Shown piece after piece: positions 1 to 8,511 of a DNA stretch of 64,000 nucleotides. A program made the position numbers and the translations under genes. Positions within the stretch are counted from its first letter, which is position 1. Each line of letters begins with the position of its first letter. The stretch lies in NCBI RefSeq assembly GCF_018390515.1, contig NZ_JAHBBK010000004.1, positions 62,001-126,000 on the forward strand, in the 5' to 3' direction. Source of the stretch: Mucilaginibacter sp. Bleaf8 (GTDB lineage Bacteria > Bacteroidota > Bacteroidia > Sphingobacteriales > Sphingobacteriaceae). The notes beneath the pieces are model-generated. The model saw nothing but the letters and a program-made list of their open reading frames with translations, did no database searches and was not told the origin of the DNA.

Positions 1-228
1 ATTCTCATTATAGGTAAGTACTAAATTATTGCTATTAATCTGCGTAGTTACTATTTGTGCGGGCAATTCATAGCCTACGTTAAATGTAGTGTGGCTGGTG
101 TTAGGTTGGTTTTGTATGGGATTAGAAATGGCAATATCTTTATCACTTACATTGGGCTTAGCTTCGTTCTCTTTACCACATCCTGATAATGCAGTAATTA
201 TTACTGCGGCGCTGATTAAATTTTTCAT
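1..228 (-). CDS. Putative lipoprotein, cut by the left edge of the window
   Basis: The reading frame is open from an ATG at 228 down to base 1 (76 codons, no stop), so the C-terminal part lies outside the window. The N-terminus MKNLISAAVIITALSGCGKE is a typical lipoprotein signal with lipobox LSGC and Cys17 as the predicted lipidation site. The mature part begins with a charged, Asn- and Lys-rich linker. This implies an envelope lipoprotein, but no domain is visible in the residues available. A GTG two codons upstream is a possible alternative start. The function is unknown. Confidence 0.6.
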   Translation of the reverse strand, partial: MKNLISAAVIITALSGCGKENEAKPNVSDKDIAISNPIQNQPNTSHTTFNVGYELPAQIVTTQINSNNLVLTYNEN

Positions 229-438
229 TTTCACTATATCTTTACTGGCAGTTGTTTGGCAACCATTGTGCCTTTAATCAGTGATAAAACTCAGCCTAAT
301 GGGCTCTATACATAAGTCAGATGTGTTTTATTCCTTCAAGAGGTAAGGTTGTCAGATTACCAGGTTCAAAGCAATTACATTAATTGTAAGCCCGATAACT
401 TTGAGTAAATTCGGGGTAATTATTCTACATATTGAGCA

Positions 439-873
439 ATGGTTAAATTTATTTCGGGGAAAGATGTGCTACCGCTTCGCAATGAAGTATTGAGGGACGG
501 CCGACTGCAATTACACGAGTGTGTTTTTTCGGGGGACGAACTGGCTGAGAGTTTTCACTTAGGCTATTTTCGTGATGAGCAGCTGGTATGCGTGGCTTCT
601 TTTCATTCCCAAGATTATAAAGAATATACAGGTCGTGGTTATCAGCTGCGTGGCATGGCTACAGCGCCGGGTTATCAGGGTAAGGGTTTGGGTACCCAAC
701 TGGTTAATTTCGCTACTGTTTACCTAAAGGGGCAGGGTGCAAACTATATGTGGTGCAATGCCCGTAAGGTAGCCGTAAGCTTTTATCAGAATTCTGGTTT
801 TGAAGTGATTTCAGACGAGTTTGAGATTTCTGGTATCGGGCCACATTATGTAATGTATTTGAAGATACAATAG
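439..873 (+). CDS. GNAT-family N-acetyltransferase
   Basis: This 144-residue protein has the length and layout of a single GNAT domain, which moves an acetyl group from acetyl-CoA to an amine. The acetyl-CoA pyrophosphate loop is visible as YQGKGLGTQL (about residues 75-84), preceded by the beta4 strand LRGMATAP. The late motif FYQNSGFEVISDEF matches the C-terminal beta-strand region in which a Tyr and a GF pair are usual. The substrate cannot be read from sequence. The gene stands alone and is followed by a bidirectional terminator shared with the convergent gene at 984-1526. No Shine-Dalgarno sequence precedes the ATG. Confidence 0.85.
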   Translation: MVKFISGKDVLPLRNEVLRDGRLQLHECVFSGDELAESFHLGYFRDEQLVCVASFHSQDYKEYTGRGYQLRGMATAPGYQGKGLGTQLVNFATVYLKGQGANYMWCNARKVAVSFYQNSGFEVISDEFEISGIGPHYVMYLKIQ

Positions 874-933
874 GCTTGTGGTCTAAATCTTTTTATTGAT
901 ATATCTATAGCCTGAATCAAAAACGTTATATAC

Positions 934-966
934 AAAAAAAGCAACCTCATTGAGGTTGCTTTTTTT
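934..966. terminator. Bidirectional rho-independent terminator
   Basis: An A-tract, the stem GCAACCTC/GAGGTTGC and a T-tract form a hairpin flanked by A7 and T7. It can therefore end transcription from both sides, and it sits between the convergent genes at 439-873 and 984-1526. Confidence 0.85.
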
Positions 967-983
967 ATTTTTTGAACTATAGA

Positions 984-1526
984 TTACTGATTTTTCTTTT
1001 GTTTGTGTTCTACAATTTTACCAACACCAAAACCAGCGGCACCACCGGCTACACCACCAATCAGCGCACCTACACCTCTGTTTTTCTTAGTAACTAATGC
1101 ACCTGTCAAAGCACCGGCACCTGCACCAATCAAAGCACCGTTACGTGCGGCGTGGCTTTTCTTTCTGGCTGTAGGGTAATCTGCACTGCTGGCATATCCT
1201 GATGTACCAGTTGATGTTGCCGAGCCAGATGAAGCATATGATCGTCTTGATCTGGATGTGGAAGCATACGATGTATTTGCACGGCGTTTTTCGCGTTCAC
1301 GCTGAGCGCCTACACTTTTCAAGCTGTCTTCATAACGGGCTTTCTTTTCAGCTTTAAAAGCAGCAAGTCCTGCAGTGTCTGCTTTACTGACAGCAGGGCT
1401 GTCTACTTTAGCAACCACAGGAGTAGAAGCCGATGTGTTATTTGCTGATGTGTTTGGGTTAGAATGGCATGCCATTAAACCAACCGATATGCCTGTAACT
1501 ATTAATAAACGCTTTGCCTGTATCAT
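984..1526 (-). CDS. Glycine-zipper lipoprotein
   Basis: This 180-residue protein starts with a lipoprotein signal ending in the lipobox LMAC (Cys20). A Ser/Thr/Ala-rich mature region follows, with a Lys/Arg-rich stretch around residues 62-92. The C-terminal third is a glycine-zipper segment with repeated GAxxGAxxG spacing (GALIGAGAGALTGALV, then GALIGGVAGGAAGFGVG) and ends in a basic tail. Glycine zippers of this kind occur in small envelope proteins of the YMGG/Rick_17kDa type, where they insert into or pack against membranes. A canonical promoter lies about 57 bp upstream. The exact role is unknown; an envelope stress or structural role is a guess. Confidence 0.75.
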   Translation of the reverse strand: MIQAKRLLIVTGISVGLMACHSNPNTSANNTSASTPVVAKVDSPAVSKADTAGLAAFKAEKKARYEDSLKSVGAQREREKRRANTSYASTSRSRRSYASSGSATSTGTSGYASSADYPTARKKSHAARNGALIGAGAGALTGALVTKKNRGVGALIGGVAGGAAGFGVGKIVEHKQKKNQ

Positions 1527-1582
1527 AATAAATGTTTTTAAGTAGTGTGAATAAATGTATGACTAAAGCAAACAGCAAAAGT

Positions 1583-1611
1583 CAAATATACATTAGCAAT
1601 TAATTTGCCAA
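1583..1611 (-). promoter_or_regulatory. Bacteroidota-type promoter of the glycine-zipper gene
   Basis: On the minus strand a TTG (1609-1611) is followed by 18 bases and TATATTTG (1583-1590). This fits the TTG-N18-21-TAnnTTTG pattern of the Bacteroidota housekeeping sigma factor. The expected start of transcription is about 50 bases before the ATG at 1526. Confidence 0.6.
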
Positions 1612-1820
1612 TTATCAAAAATAAGACTAAAGTGCTCTTTTATAAGCATATACAAATTATGCTGCTTCGTGTTTATTCGTATTGGTGATAATTGATGGTT
1701 GATTATTTCGTACGGATACACGTTTATCTATATTCATTTGTTACCAATCCTTTTTTTATTTGCTTATGTGATGTGGATTTTATTTCTGAATTTGGCAACT
1801 CATTTTTGATGTAGAAACTC

Positions 1821-3011
1821 ATGAAAACAATAGATCAAATCAGTTTTGCCGGAAAGAAAGCCCTGATCAGGGTTGATTTCAATGTTCCGCTGGATAAAGA
1901 CTATACGATTACGGATGATAACCGTATGACGGCGGCTTTGCCTACCATCAACAAAATACTTAACGATGGTGGTGCCGTGATACTGATGTCGCATTTAGGC
2001 CGACCTAAAGAAGGTCCTACTGAAAAATATTCTCTGAAACACATTGTACCTCACCTGGCCGAGCTGCTGGGTAAAGAAGTGCAATTTGCTGACGATTGTA
2101 TTGGTGCAGAGGCTACCGAAAAGGCTGCTGCTTTACAAGGTGGTCAAGTGTTACTATTAGAAAACCTGCGTTTTTATAAAGAAGAAGAAAAAGGCGATAA
2201 AGATTTTGCTGAAAAGCTGTCTAAACTGGGCGATGTTTATGTAAACGATGCTTTTGGTACCGCTCACCGTGCACACGCTTCAACCGCCGTTATTGCACAG
2301 TTTTTCCCTGAAGGCAAATTCTTCGGTTACCTGATGGGTGCCGAGCTTGCCAATGCCGAAAAAGTTCTGAATGGTGCTGCTAAACCTTTTACCGCTATTA
2401 TGGGTGGTGCTAAAGTATCTGATAAGCTACTGCTGATCGAGAATATGCTTGATAAGGTCGATAACCTGATTATTGGCGGTGGTATGGCTTATACGTTTGC
2501 CAAAGCACAGGGTGGCAATATTGGTAAATCACTGGTTGAGGATGATAAGCTGGAACTGACCCTGAGCCTGATCCAAAAAGCAAAAGATAAAGGCGTAAAC
2601 CTGTTACTGCCAACGGATTCTATTATTGCTGACGCTTTTGCTGCCGATGCCAATACTGATACGGCGCCAAACAGCGATATCAAAGAAGGTTGGATGGGCC
2701 TGGATATCGGTCCGGATTCAATCGCTGCCTTTACTAAGGTAGTGGAAGAATCAAAAACCATTTTATGGAACGGCCCGATGGGCGTTTTCGAAATGGAAAA
2801 ATTCGAAAAAGGTACCAAAGCCGTAGCAGAAGCCGTAGTAAAGGCTACTCAAAACGGCGCTTTTTCGTTGATTGGTGGTGGCGACTCGGCTGCAGCTGTA
2901 GCCAAGTTTAACCTGGTTGATGGCGTAAGCTACGTCTCTACCGGTGGCGGCGCTTTACTGGAGTATATGGAAGGCAAAGAGTTGCCGGGTGTTAAGGCGA
3001 TTAATGAGTAA
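1821..3011 (+). CDS. pgk: Phosphoglycerate kinase
   Basis: Pgk catalyses the reversible transfer of phosphate from 1,3-bisphosphoglycerate to ADP in glycolysis and gluconeogenesis, in the cytosol. The 396 residues match the usual bacterial length. The N-terminal substrate-binding signature RVDFNVP is at about residues 17-23, followed by SHLGRPK. The nucleotide domain carries GGAKVSDK near residue 196 and the phosphate-binding GGGDSAAA near residue 353. It is a single gene with its own strong terminator directly downstream, and no other glycolytic gene is nearby. Confidence 0.97.
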   Translation: MKTIDQISFAGKKALIRVDFNVPLDKDYTITDDNRMTAALPTINKILNDGGAVILMSHLGRPKEGPTEKYSLKHIVPHLAELLGKEVQFADDCIGAEATEKAAALQGGQVLLLENLRFYKEEEKGDKDFAEKLSKLGDVYVNDAFGTAHRAHASTAVIAQFFPEGKFFGYLMGAELANAEKVLNGAAKPFTAIMGGAKVSDKLLLIENMLDKVDNLIIGGGMAYTFAKAQGGNIGKSLVEDDKLELTLSLIQKAKDKGVNLLLPTDSIIADAFAADANTDTAPNSDIKEGWMGLDIGPDSIAAFTKVVEESKTILWNGPMGVFEMEKFEKGTKAVAEAVVKATQNGAFSLIGGGDSAAAVAKFNLVDGVSYVSTGGGALLEYMEGKELPGVKAINE

Positions 3012-3031
3012 AACTTATATACTTTATTAAC

Positions 3032-3062
3032 AAAAAAAGGCAAGCATGACTTGCCTTTTTTT
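3032..3062 (+). terminator. Rho-independent terminator after pgk
   Basis: The stem GGCAAG/CTTGCC is extended by A/T pairs, has the loop CATGA and is followed by T7. The A-tract upstream would also let it work from the other side. Confidence 0.85.
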
Positions 3063-3092
3063 GTTATACATTCAGCACCCTTATCTTACAAT

Positions 3093-3635
3093 ATGAAATT
3101 TTCAGTAACCTATACGCAAGAAGATCTGTTGAACAATTATTTGTTTGTGGCCTCAAAATCAGATCGAATGAAAAGAAACAGGCGCAAAAGCTGGCTTCTT
3201 CTGGTCTTGTTCTTTGTAGTCGCAGCCATAACCAGCTACGTGGGTGAAGATATGTACATGATGTGGGGTAGTATAATTGCCGGACTGGTGCTGTTATTAT
3301 TATATCCCTCATTTCAGAAGCTGACTTACAGAAGGCATTACAATAAGTTTGCTAACGATAGGTATAACAGCTTGAAAGACATCTTATACGATTTTACCAT
3401 TACCGATGATCAAATCATCTCTGAAAGTAAGATTGGTAATGTGATAATTAACACTTCACAGGTTGAGAGTATCACAGAAACCGGTAATTATTTTTTTATT
3501 GCCTTATCTTCTAAAGACGTTATCACGCTGCCTAAACATAGTGTTGATGTACATGCGTTATCAGCGCAATTAACTGAAATGGCGCAAAAGCACGGTTTAG
3601 CTATTTGTCAGGAGCTAAACTGGCGATGGAAATAG
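3093..3635 (+). CDS. YcxB-like membrane protein
   Basis: The ATG at 3093 is preferred because the earlier in-frame ATG (3051) lies inside the pgk terminator and would add an unlikely leader. The 180 residues begin MKFSVTYTQEDL and continue with a basic segment (KRNRRKS). Two hydrophobic helices follow (about residues 35-52 and 58-75), and then a soluble beta-rich C-terminal domain of about 95 residues. This N-terminal strand, two helices and C-terminal beta domain is the layout of YcxB-like proteins (PF14317), whose function is unknown. It is probably a small inner-membrane protein with a cytoplasmic tail. It is not clearly linked to its neighbours. Confidence 0.7.
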   Translation: MKFSVTYTQEDLLNNYLFVASKSDRMKRNRRKSWLLLVLFFVVAAITSYVGEDMYMMWGSIIAGLVLLLLYPSFQKLTYRRHYNKFANDRYNSLKDILYDFTITDDQIISESKIGNVIINTSQVESITETGNYFFIALSSKDVITLPKHSVDVHALSAQLTEMAQKHGLAICQELNWRWK

Positions 3636-3713
3636 TAAAACGATAAATAACTTCTATAAAGGTGGTTTCTATAATACAGACATTTTTGTATGTTTAGATA
3701 CCTCTTTATAAAA

Positions 3714-5576
3714 ATGAAAAAACTTGCTTTCCTAATTTTTTGCCTGTTTACCCTGCAGGCATTTGCCCAGCCCGGCGGTAACCCCGACGCAGCTTTCGTT
3801 AAAGAAAATTATACCAAGTATGAATACCAAATACCCATGCGTGACGGTAAAAAGCTGTTCACGTCGGTATACGTGCCTAAAGATCAAAGCAAGCAGCATC
3901 CATTCATGATGGACCGGACCTGTTACAGTGTGGCGCCCTACGGTACGGATAAGTATAAACCAAGCCTGGGCCCATCATCTTTATTTTTGCACGATGGTTA
4001 CATATTTGTTTACCAGGATGTACGTGGCCGCTGGATGAGTGAGGGTATTTACGAGGAAATGACGCCCGAGCTGGAAGAGCACAAAACCAACAAAGATGTT
4101 GATGAGGGTACTGATACTTATGATACCATCGACTGGCTCATTAAAAACATTCCGAATAATAACGGTAAAGTAGGGGTATGGGGTATATCCTATCCAGGCT
4201 TTTATACTACAACGGCATTGCTGAGCCGGCACCCTGCGCTGGTGGCCGCATCGCCGCAGGCTCCAATTGCCGATTTGTACCGTGATGATGCTTTTCATAA
4301 CGGGGCATTTATGCTGGTAGCCAACTTTGGCTTTTATCCCGGCTTTACTAACCGCCAGGATGACAAGCCAACCCAGCGCCGCTCGAAAGGTTTTGATCCG
4401 GGTACGGAAGATGGTTATGATTTCTTCCTGAAAATGGGTTCCATGAAAAATTCGAATGATAAGTATTACAAAGACACCATTCGCCTGTGGAACGAAATGA
4501 TGGATCACCCGAATTATGACCAGCATTGGAAAGACCGAAACGTGCTTACCCACCTGCACGATATCAAGACGGCTACCCTGGTAACCGGTGGCTGGTATGA
4601 TGCTGAGGACCTGTATGGTGCCATTAACACTTATAAAGTACTCACAGCAAAAAACCCGAATACGCCGGTATATTTTGCCATGGGGCCCTGGGTGCATGGT
4701 GGCTGGGCACGTGGTAATGGCGACCATTTAGGCGATGTAGATTTTGGTGGTGCTACGGCTCCTTACTATCGCGAAAAAATTGAGTTTGCGTTTTTTAGCC
4801 ACTACCTGAAAGGTACACCATTGGATATTCCAAAAGTGTCAACCTTTCAAACCGGTGTAAACCAGTGGAAAGCCTACAAAACCTGGCCGCCTAAAGATGC
4901 CGAAGAAAAGAATCTGTACTTTTTACCGGGTGGCAAATTGTCGTTTACAGCCCCTGCTGACAGCAAAGATACCTACAACGAGTTCGTATCCGACCCGAAT
5001 AACCCTGTTCCATTCCTGAATCGCAAGAGCATGGACATGGATCGGGACTACATGACCGCCGACCAGCGTTTTGTGGCTGGGCGTGCGGATGTGCTTACCT
5101 ATCAAACCGACGTGCTTACTGATGATATTACCTTAGCCGGTAACATCTGGGCGAACCTCAAAGTATCAACCACTGGTACCGATGCCGACTGGGTAGTAAA
5201 AGTAATTGACGTATACCCCGACACGGCTAAAAACAATCAATGGACAACCAAAGGCACCGGGATGGGCGGTTATCAGCAGATGGTTCGTAGCGAGGCTATG
5301 CGCGGCAAGTTCCGCACCGGGTTTGATAAGCCTGCGGCGTTTGTTCCGGGGCAGGTATCACCGGTTAATTTTGAATTGCAGGATGTATTGCACACGTTCA
5401 AAAAAGGGCACCGTATTATGGTGCAGGTACAAAGTACCTGGTTCCCGCTTATTGATCGCAATACGCAGCAATTTCAGGATATTATGAAAGCCAAGGATAC
5501 CGACTTCAAAAAAGCCACCCATAGGGTATATACCTCAAAAGCGCATCCAAGCTTTTTGAAGGTAAAGACGATGTAA
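3714..5576 (+). CDS. Secreted CocE/NonD-family hydrolase (X-Pro dipeptidyl-peptidase S15-like)
   Basis: Translation most likely begins at the ATG at 3714, because MKKLAFLIFCLFTLQAFA is then a clean signal peptide with cleavage before Gln. The mature protein has an alpha/beta-hydrolase domain of the S15/CocE type. The DVRGRW motif lies near residue 106, and the nucleophile elbow GVWGISYPG has the serine near residue 160. The acid/His part includes the MGPWVHGGW segment near residue 320. The C-terminal third is the jelly-roll domain of X-Pro dipeptidyl-peptidase-like enzymes. The family includes cocaine esterase, glutaryl-7-ACA acylases and peptidases, so the exact substrate is open. Export suggests use of an external ester, amide or peptide. 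Confidence 0.9.
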   Translation: MKKLAFLIFCLFTLQAFAQPGGNPDAAFVKENYTKYEYQIPMRDGKKLFTSVYVPKDQSKQHPFMMDRTCYSVAPYGTDKYKPSLGPSSLFLHDGYIFVYQDVRGRWMSEGIYEEMTPELEEHKTNKDVDEGTDTYDTIDWLIKNIPNNNGKVGVWGISYPGFYTTTALLSRHPALVAASPQAPIADLYRDDAFHNGAFMLVANFGFYPGFTNRQDDKPTQRRSKGFDPGTEDGYDFFLKMGSMKNSNDKYYKDTIRLWNEMMDHPNYDQHWKDRNVLTHLHDIKTATLVTGGWYDAEDLYGAINTYKVLTAKNPNTPVYFAMGPWVHGGWARGNGDHLGDVDFGGATAPYYREKIEFAFFSHYLKGTPLDIPKVSTFQTGVNQWKAYKTWPPKDAEEKNLYFLPGGKLSFTAPADSKDTYNEFVSDPNNPVPFLNRKSMDMDRDYMTADQRFVAGRADVLTYQTDVLTDDITLAGNIWANLKVSTTGTDADWVVKVIDVYPDTAKNNQWTTKGTGMGGYQQMVRSEAMRGKFRTGFDKPAAFVPGQVSPVNFELQDVLHTFKKGHRIMVQVQSTWFPLIDRNTQQFQDIMKAKDTDFKKATHRVYTSKAHPSFLKVKTM

Positions 5577-5605
5577 GGTGAAATTTAGCTTAAAGTACTG
5601 CCGCT

Positions 5606-5646
5606 GAATATCATATTTAGATATGATATTCGGCCGCTTTTTTTTG
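5606..5646. terminator. Terminator hairpin after the hydrolase gene
   Basis: GAATATCATA and TATGATATTC form a perfect 10-bp stem around a 6-base loop, followed by GGCCGC and T8. The stop codon of the small convergent gene at 5617-5799 lies inside the hairpin. Confidence 0.7.
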
Positions 5647-5799
5647 TGTCATTAAGTAATAGCGGGATGTGGCGCACTTAGCACAAAAAAAGCTTTTAAT
5701 GGGTAAAAAGAAAAACAACGTCCTGAATATAAAAGGAGTTGGTAGCCGGTAATGATAGGGGCGGTTACATTTAGGGCAATGCAAAAATGGTTTGTCCAT
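5617..5799 (-). CDS. Small zinc-ribbon-like protein
   Basis: This 60-residue protein has two CxxC pairs, HCPKC (residues 7-11) and FCAKC (38-42), about 26 residues apart. Between them is a segment rich in Phe, Pro and Leu (FRTLFFFLPIKSFF), and the tail is short and basic. Two spaced CxxC pairs suggest one structural zinc site. The hydrophobic middle could be a re-entrant or membrane-associated segment. A minus-strand TACCTTTG box at 5811-5818 sits immediately upstream and supports expression, but would leave a very short leader. I do not recognise a named family, and the function is unknown. Confidence 0.5.
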   Translation of the reverse strand: MDKPFLHCPKCNRPYHYRLPTPFIFRTLFFFLPIKSFFCAKCATSRYYLMTQKKAAEYHI

Positions 5800-5952
5800 A
5801 CAAAAAATCTCAAAGGTAGATGAGTAAGTATCTGCTAATATTCTAAAAAGGTGTAACGTTAATTAATTGTTAAATCGTATAGTTAAAAAACAATTTATTA
5901 TAAAAAGTTACACAATTGCCGGATATACGTAACAAACTTCCTTTAAGATTTT

Positions 5953-5995
5953 AAGCCTGTTAAATAAGTTGTTAATCAACTTATTTAACAGGCTT
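5953..5995. terminator. Long perfect hairpin, probable terminator of yceH
   Basis: A perfect 19-bp stem (AAGCCTGTTAAATAAGTTG and its complement) encloses the 5-base loop TTAAT. It lies 20 bp past the stop of the minus-strand gene at 6016-6669. No clear U-tract follows on the minus strand beyond scattered T residues, so a terminator or mRNA-end stabiliser is inferred. Confidence 0.55.
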
Positions 5996-6015
5996 GATAT
6001 GGCTTAACATCATAA

Positions 6016-6669
6016 TTATCCTAACAGTTCTTTCAATAGCTTATCAAATTCCTGGCGTAGCGTTGCTAATTCATCTTCCAACTGGCTTACGCGGCTTTCG
6101 AGTGCTGACGTGGATGATGATGCGCCTGTACCTGATGTTTCTGGCTCTTCCTCTTCGGGTATCTCCAGTGTTTCACCAAGCAGGTGCATGTAGCGGGCTT
6201 CTTTTTGTCCGCTGCGGCGGGGTAGCTGGGTGACAAAGGGCGTATCGCCACCACTTAACTTTTCAAGCGCTTGCTGTATATCATCTAATGATTCAAATTC
6301 ATACAACCGGCCCGAGTTAGTATTCAGCTCACCTGGGGTTTGCGGTCCGCGCAATAACAACAGGCAAATCAATGCCACTTCTGATGGTATAACCGGAAAC
6401 ATAATGGCAAAGTTGTGCTTGTATTTCACAGCCCGGCTTGATCCGCCTGTGGCTGTTGATACCAGTCCCTTCTTTTTAAGTGAGTCAACCGTTCTTACCA
6501 CGGTATCCTCGTCATAATTAACTACCGGCTTGCGGGCCGACTTTTGATTACATGCTGTTACCAGCGCGTTTACAGTTAGCGGATAATACTCGGGCGTAGT
6601 GCGACTTTTTTCCATTAATGCGCCTAAAACGCGTATCTCCTCATGGCTTAATTTGGGTAAAGTTTGCAT
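6016..6669 (-). CDS. yceH: YceH-family protein (DUF480)
   Basis: The 217 residues match the YceH/DUF480 family, which folds as two winged-helix domains. Visible family signatures are LSHEEIRVLGALMEKSRTTPEYYPL at the N-terminus, the CNQKSxRxPV segment that follows, and LLLRGPQTPGEL before the second domain. The C-terminal 50 residues form a Ser/Thr-rich linker plus a coiled coil (SRVSQLEDELATLRQEFDKL). Some homologues bind DNA-like ligands, but the cellular role is not established. A lipocalin-like lipoprotein gene lies 19 bp upstream on the same strand, so the two may be co-transcribed. Confidence 0.85.
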   Translation of the reverse strand: MQTLPKLSHEEIRVLGALMEKSRTTPEYYPLTVNALVTACNQKSARKPVVNYDEDTVVRTVDSLKKKGLVSTATGGSSRAVKYKHNFAIMFPVIPSEVALICLLLLRGPQTPGELNTNSGRLYEFESLDDIQQALEKLSGGDTPFVTQLPRRSGQKEARYMHLLGETLEIPEEEEPETSGTGASSSTSALESRVSQLEDELATLRQEFDKLLKELLG

Positions 6670-6688
6670 AATAGTTTGTAAGGGGGAA

Positions 6689-7069
6689 TTATTTTACACG
6701 TATAAACCGAATGCCGCAAGCCTCGCGGCAGGGCGGTTGCAGTGTCAGGGTGTTGGCATTAAGCTGGTAGCGGTATATTACAGGCTCGGCATTATGCTTT
6801 ATAGTTAGTTCCATATGCGCACTGTCAATTACTTTATAGTGTATAGCATCGGTGAGGGCCGTGCCGGTTATAGTGCCATCAGTATTGAACTTTGCATAAT
6901 CACTACCTGTGCTTTTGGTCCAGGTGCCTTTACCATCGCCTATATCGGCCAGGGTAGCGGTTAATTTCCAGTTGCCTTGTATACCCAGCTTTATGGCCTT
7001 GGTGGTATGTTGGGTACATGCCGTGTAAATAATGCTAAGCAGGATCAGGAATAGTAACTGTTTTTTCAT
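6689..7069 (-). CDS. Lipocalin-like lipoprotein
   Basis: This protein of about 126 residues begins with a lipoprotein signal (MKKQLLFLILLSIIYTAC, lipobox YTAC). After a short linker it shows the pattern GNWKLTATLADIGDGKGTW, then TFNTDGTI-like and ending-strand segments. This resembles lipocalin-like (DUF4488/DUF5004-type) beta-barrel lipoproteins of Bacteroidota, in which a G-x-W starts the first strand. Two cysteines close to the C-terminus (PCREACG) may form a disulfide. The second of two adjacent ATGs is chosen. The ligand and function are unknown. Confidence 0.65.
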   Translation of the reverse strand: MKKQLLFLILLSIIYTACTQHTTKAIKLGIQGNWKLTATLADIGDGKGTWTKSTGSDYAKFNTDGTITGTALTDAIHYKVIDSAHMELTIKHNAEPVIYRYQLNANTLTLQPPCREACGIRFIRVK

Positions 7070-7107
7070 CATGAGAATATATGGTGATAAATTGTTTAAT
7101 AAGCTGC

Positions 7108-7947
7108 TTATTCGAAAACGATGGTCTTGTTTTTATAAACAAACACCCGGTCGTCAAATACCAGTTGCAGCGCCTTGGCTAATACAGCAGTTTCTATTTC
7201 TTTGCCCGCTTTAACCATATCAGCTGCCGTAAAGTTATGATTAACCGGAATGGTTTGCTGCGCAATGATAGGCCCTTCGTCTAAATCGTCTGTTACAAAA
7301 TGTGCCGTGGCGCCAATCAGCTTCACGCCACGCTCGTAAGCCTGCCGGTACGGGCTGGCACCAACAAAAGCCGGTAAAAACGAGTGGTGTATATTAATGA
7401 GCTGCATCGGGAACCGGGCAACAAACTCGGGCGACAAAATGCGCATAAATTTTGCCAATACAATATAATCGGCTTCATAGGGTAAAATAGCATCCGCTAT
7501 GCGCTGCTCAAAGGCGGCCTTGCTGTAACCCTCATGCGATATGAGTAAGAACGGGATGTCAAAACGGCGGCAAATATCTTGTAACGTAATATGGTTTCCT
7601 ATAACACACAGTACCTGCGCACCCAGCGTGCCAAAATAGTGCCGTACCAAAATATCGGCCAGGCAATGATATTCTTTGGTAACCAGCACTACTATCTTCT
7701 TTTGTGGTTCGGGATTGATGTTAATTACAGCGCCAGGAGGTAACACTTGTGCAAGTTCACGTTGCAGGGCGGTATTGTCTATAGCATTCTGGCCTGTTGG
7801 TTCTGCATTCAGGCGCAGGTAAAAACGGCCCTCTGCTTTATCAACATACTCATCTAATGAAATAATATTAAGCCGATGGCGGGTAAGCGTTCCGGATACG
7901 CCGGCCACCAGCCCGGCAGCGTCGCTGCATTGTACAATAATTACCAT
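7108..7947 (-). CDS. purU: Formyltetrahydrofolate deformylase
   Basis: PurU hydrolyses 10-formyl-THF to THF and formate and so balances the one-carbon pool. The ATG at 7947 gives the usual 279-residue protein. It starts directly with the N-terminal ACT domain (residues 1-80; VQCSDAAGLVAGVSG is the regulatory ligand loop). A formyltransferase fold follows. The catalytic triad is visible as Asn185 and His187 (in INIHHSFLPAF) and Asp223 (VTDDLDEGP). A longer frame upstream to 8070 lacks family similarity. No Shine-Dalgarno sequence is present. The gene lies 38 bp upstream of the lipocalin-like gene on the same strand. Confidence 0.95.
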   Translation of the reverse strand: MVIIVQCSDAAGLVAGVSGTLTRHRLNIISLDEYVDKAEGRFYLRLNAEPTGQNAIDNTALQRELAQVLPPGAVININPEPQKKIVVLVTKEYHCLADILVRHYFGTLGAQVLCVIGNHITLQDICRRFDIPFLLISHEGYSKAAFEQRIADAILPYEADYIVLAKFMRILSPEFVARFPMQLINIHHSFLPAFVGASPYRQAYERGVKLIGATAHFVTDDLDEGPIIAQQTIPVNHNFTAADMVKAGKEIETAVLAKALQLVFDDRVFVYKNKTIVFE

Positions 7948-8511
7948 GATGCAGTCAAGATAGAAATAAAATGCAAAAGGATAGTTGTTTGTATCTATAG
8001 GATACAATGTGCGGCGATTGACGTAGTTGATTTGATTTGCAAATAACCGATTGCGTATTAAGATCCTCATATCCTCTCTCGATATGGAAGTGATAAGTGG
8101 TTTGGTGCCGACGGCAGCCGCGGGTATAAATAAAGCGGTCTTTCGTTCAACGAAAAACGGATTGTTTTTATAACGCCTATTGCATCTACTGCCTAAGGTG
8201 CTCTGTAGCTGCTAATTTAAAGGCAGTGTAAAATGGAGATTACTCAAAACCATATTGCCTGTTAAATGTATAGTAGGTGTTGGATCCGCATAGCACACTG
8301 GCGAATGGATAGAATAACAAGGATAGCAGTTATTCTATAACCATTTATAGCCGTTTCTTTCTTCGAAGTTATTCTGGTAACTACCCCGGCTTTGTGCAAT
8401 ATTCAATTTGATATCATCGGTATGCACTGTATAAATTGTTAAAGATGTGTTGTGCTTATCGTAGCTGCGGATAAAAAGTTTTGCGTTTATTTTATTTGAT
8501 TTATATAGATA
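7948..8511. other. Divergent intergenic region between purU and the CotH gene
   Basis: This is 564 bp without a convincing gene. It contains a near-palindrome TTTCGTT-C-AACGAAA (8141-8155) and a hairpin with stem ATAGAATAAC/GTTATTCTAT and outer ATGG/CCAT pairs (8304-8345), which has no T-tract. I could not place a clean TAnnTTTG promoter for either flanking gene. The two repeats may be operators or RNA structures. Confidence 0.5.

Noticed and set aside
1612..1820. A promoter for pgk in the upstream gap
   Set aside because: Several T-rich stretches exist, but none gives TAnnTTTG with a TTG at the right distance on the plus strand.
3981..4727. A 248-codon open frame antisense to the secreted hydrolase
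   Set aside because: It lies fully inside a well-supported gene, shows no family motif, and arises from the codon bias of the opposite strand.
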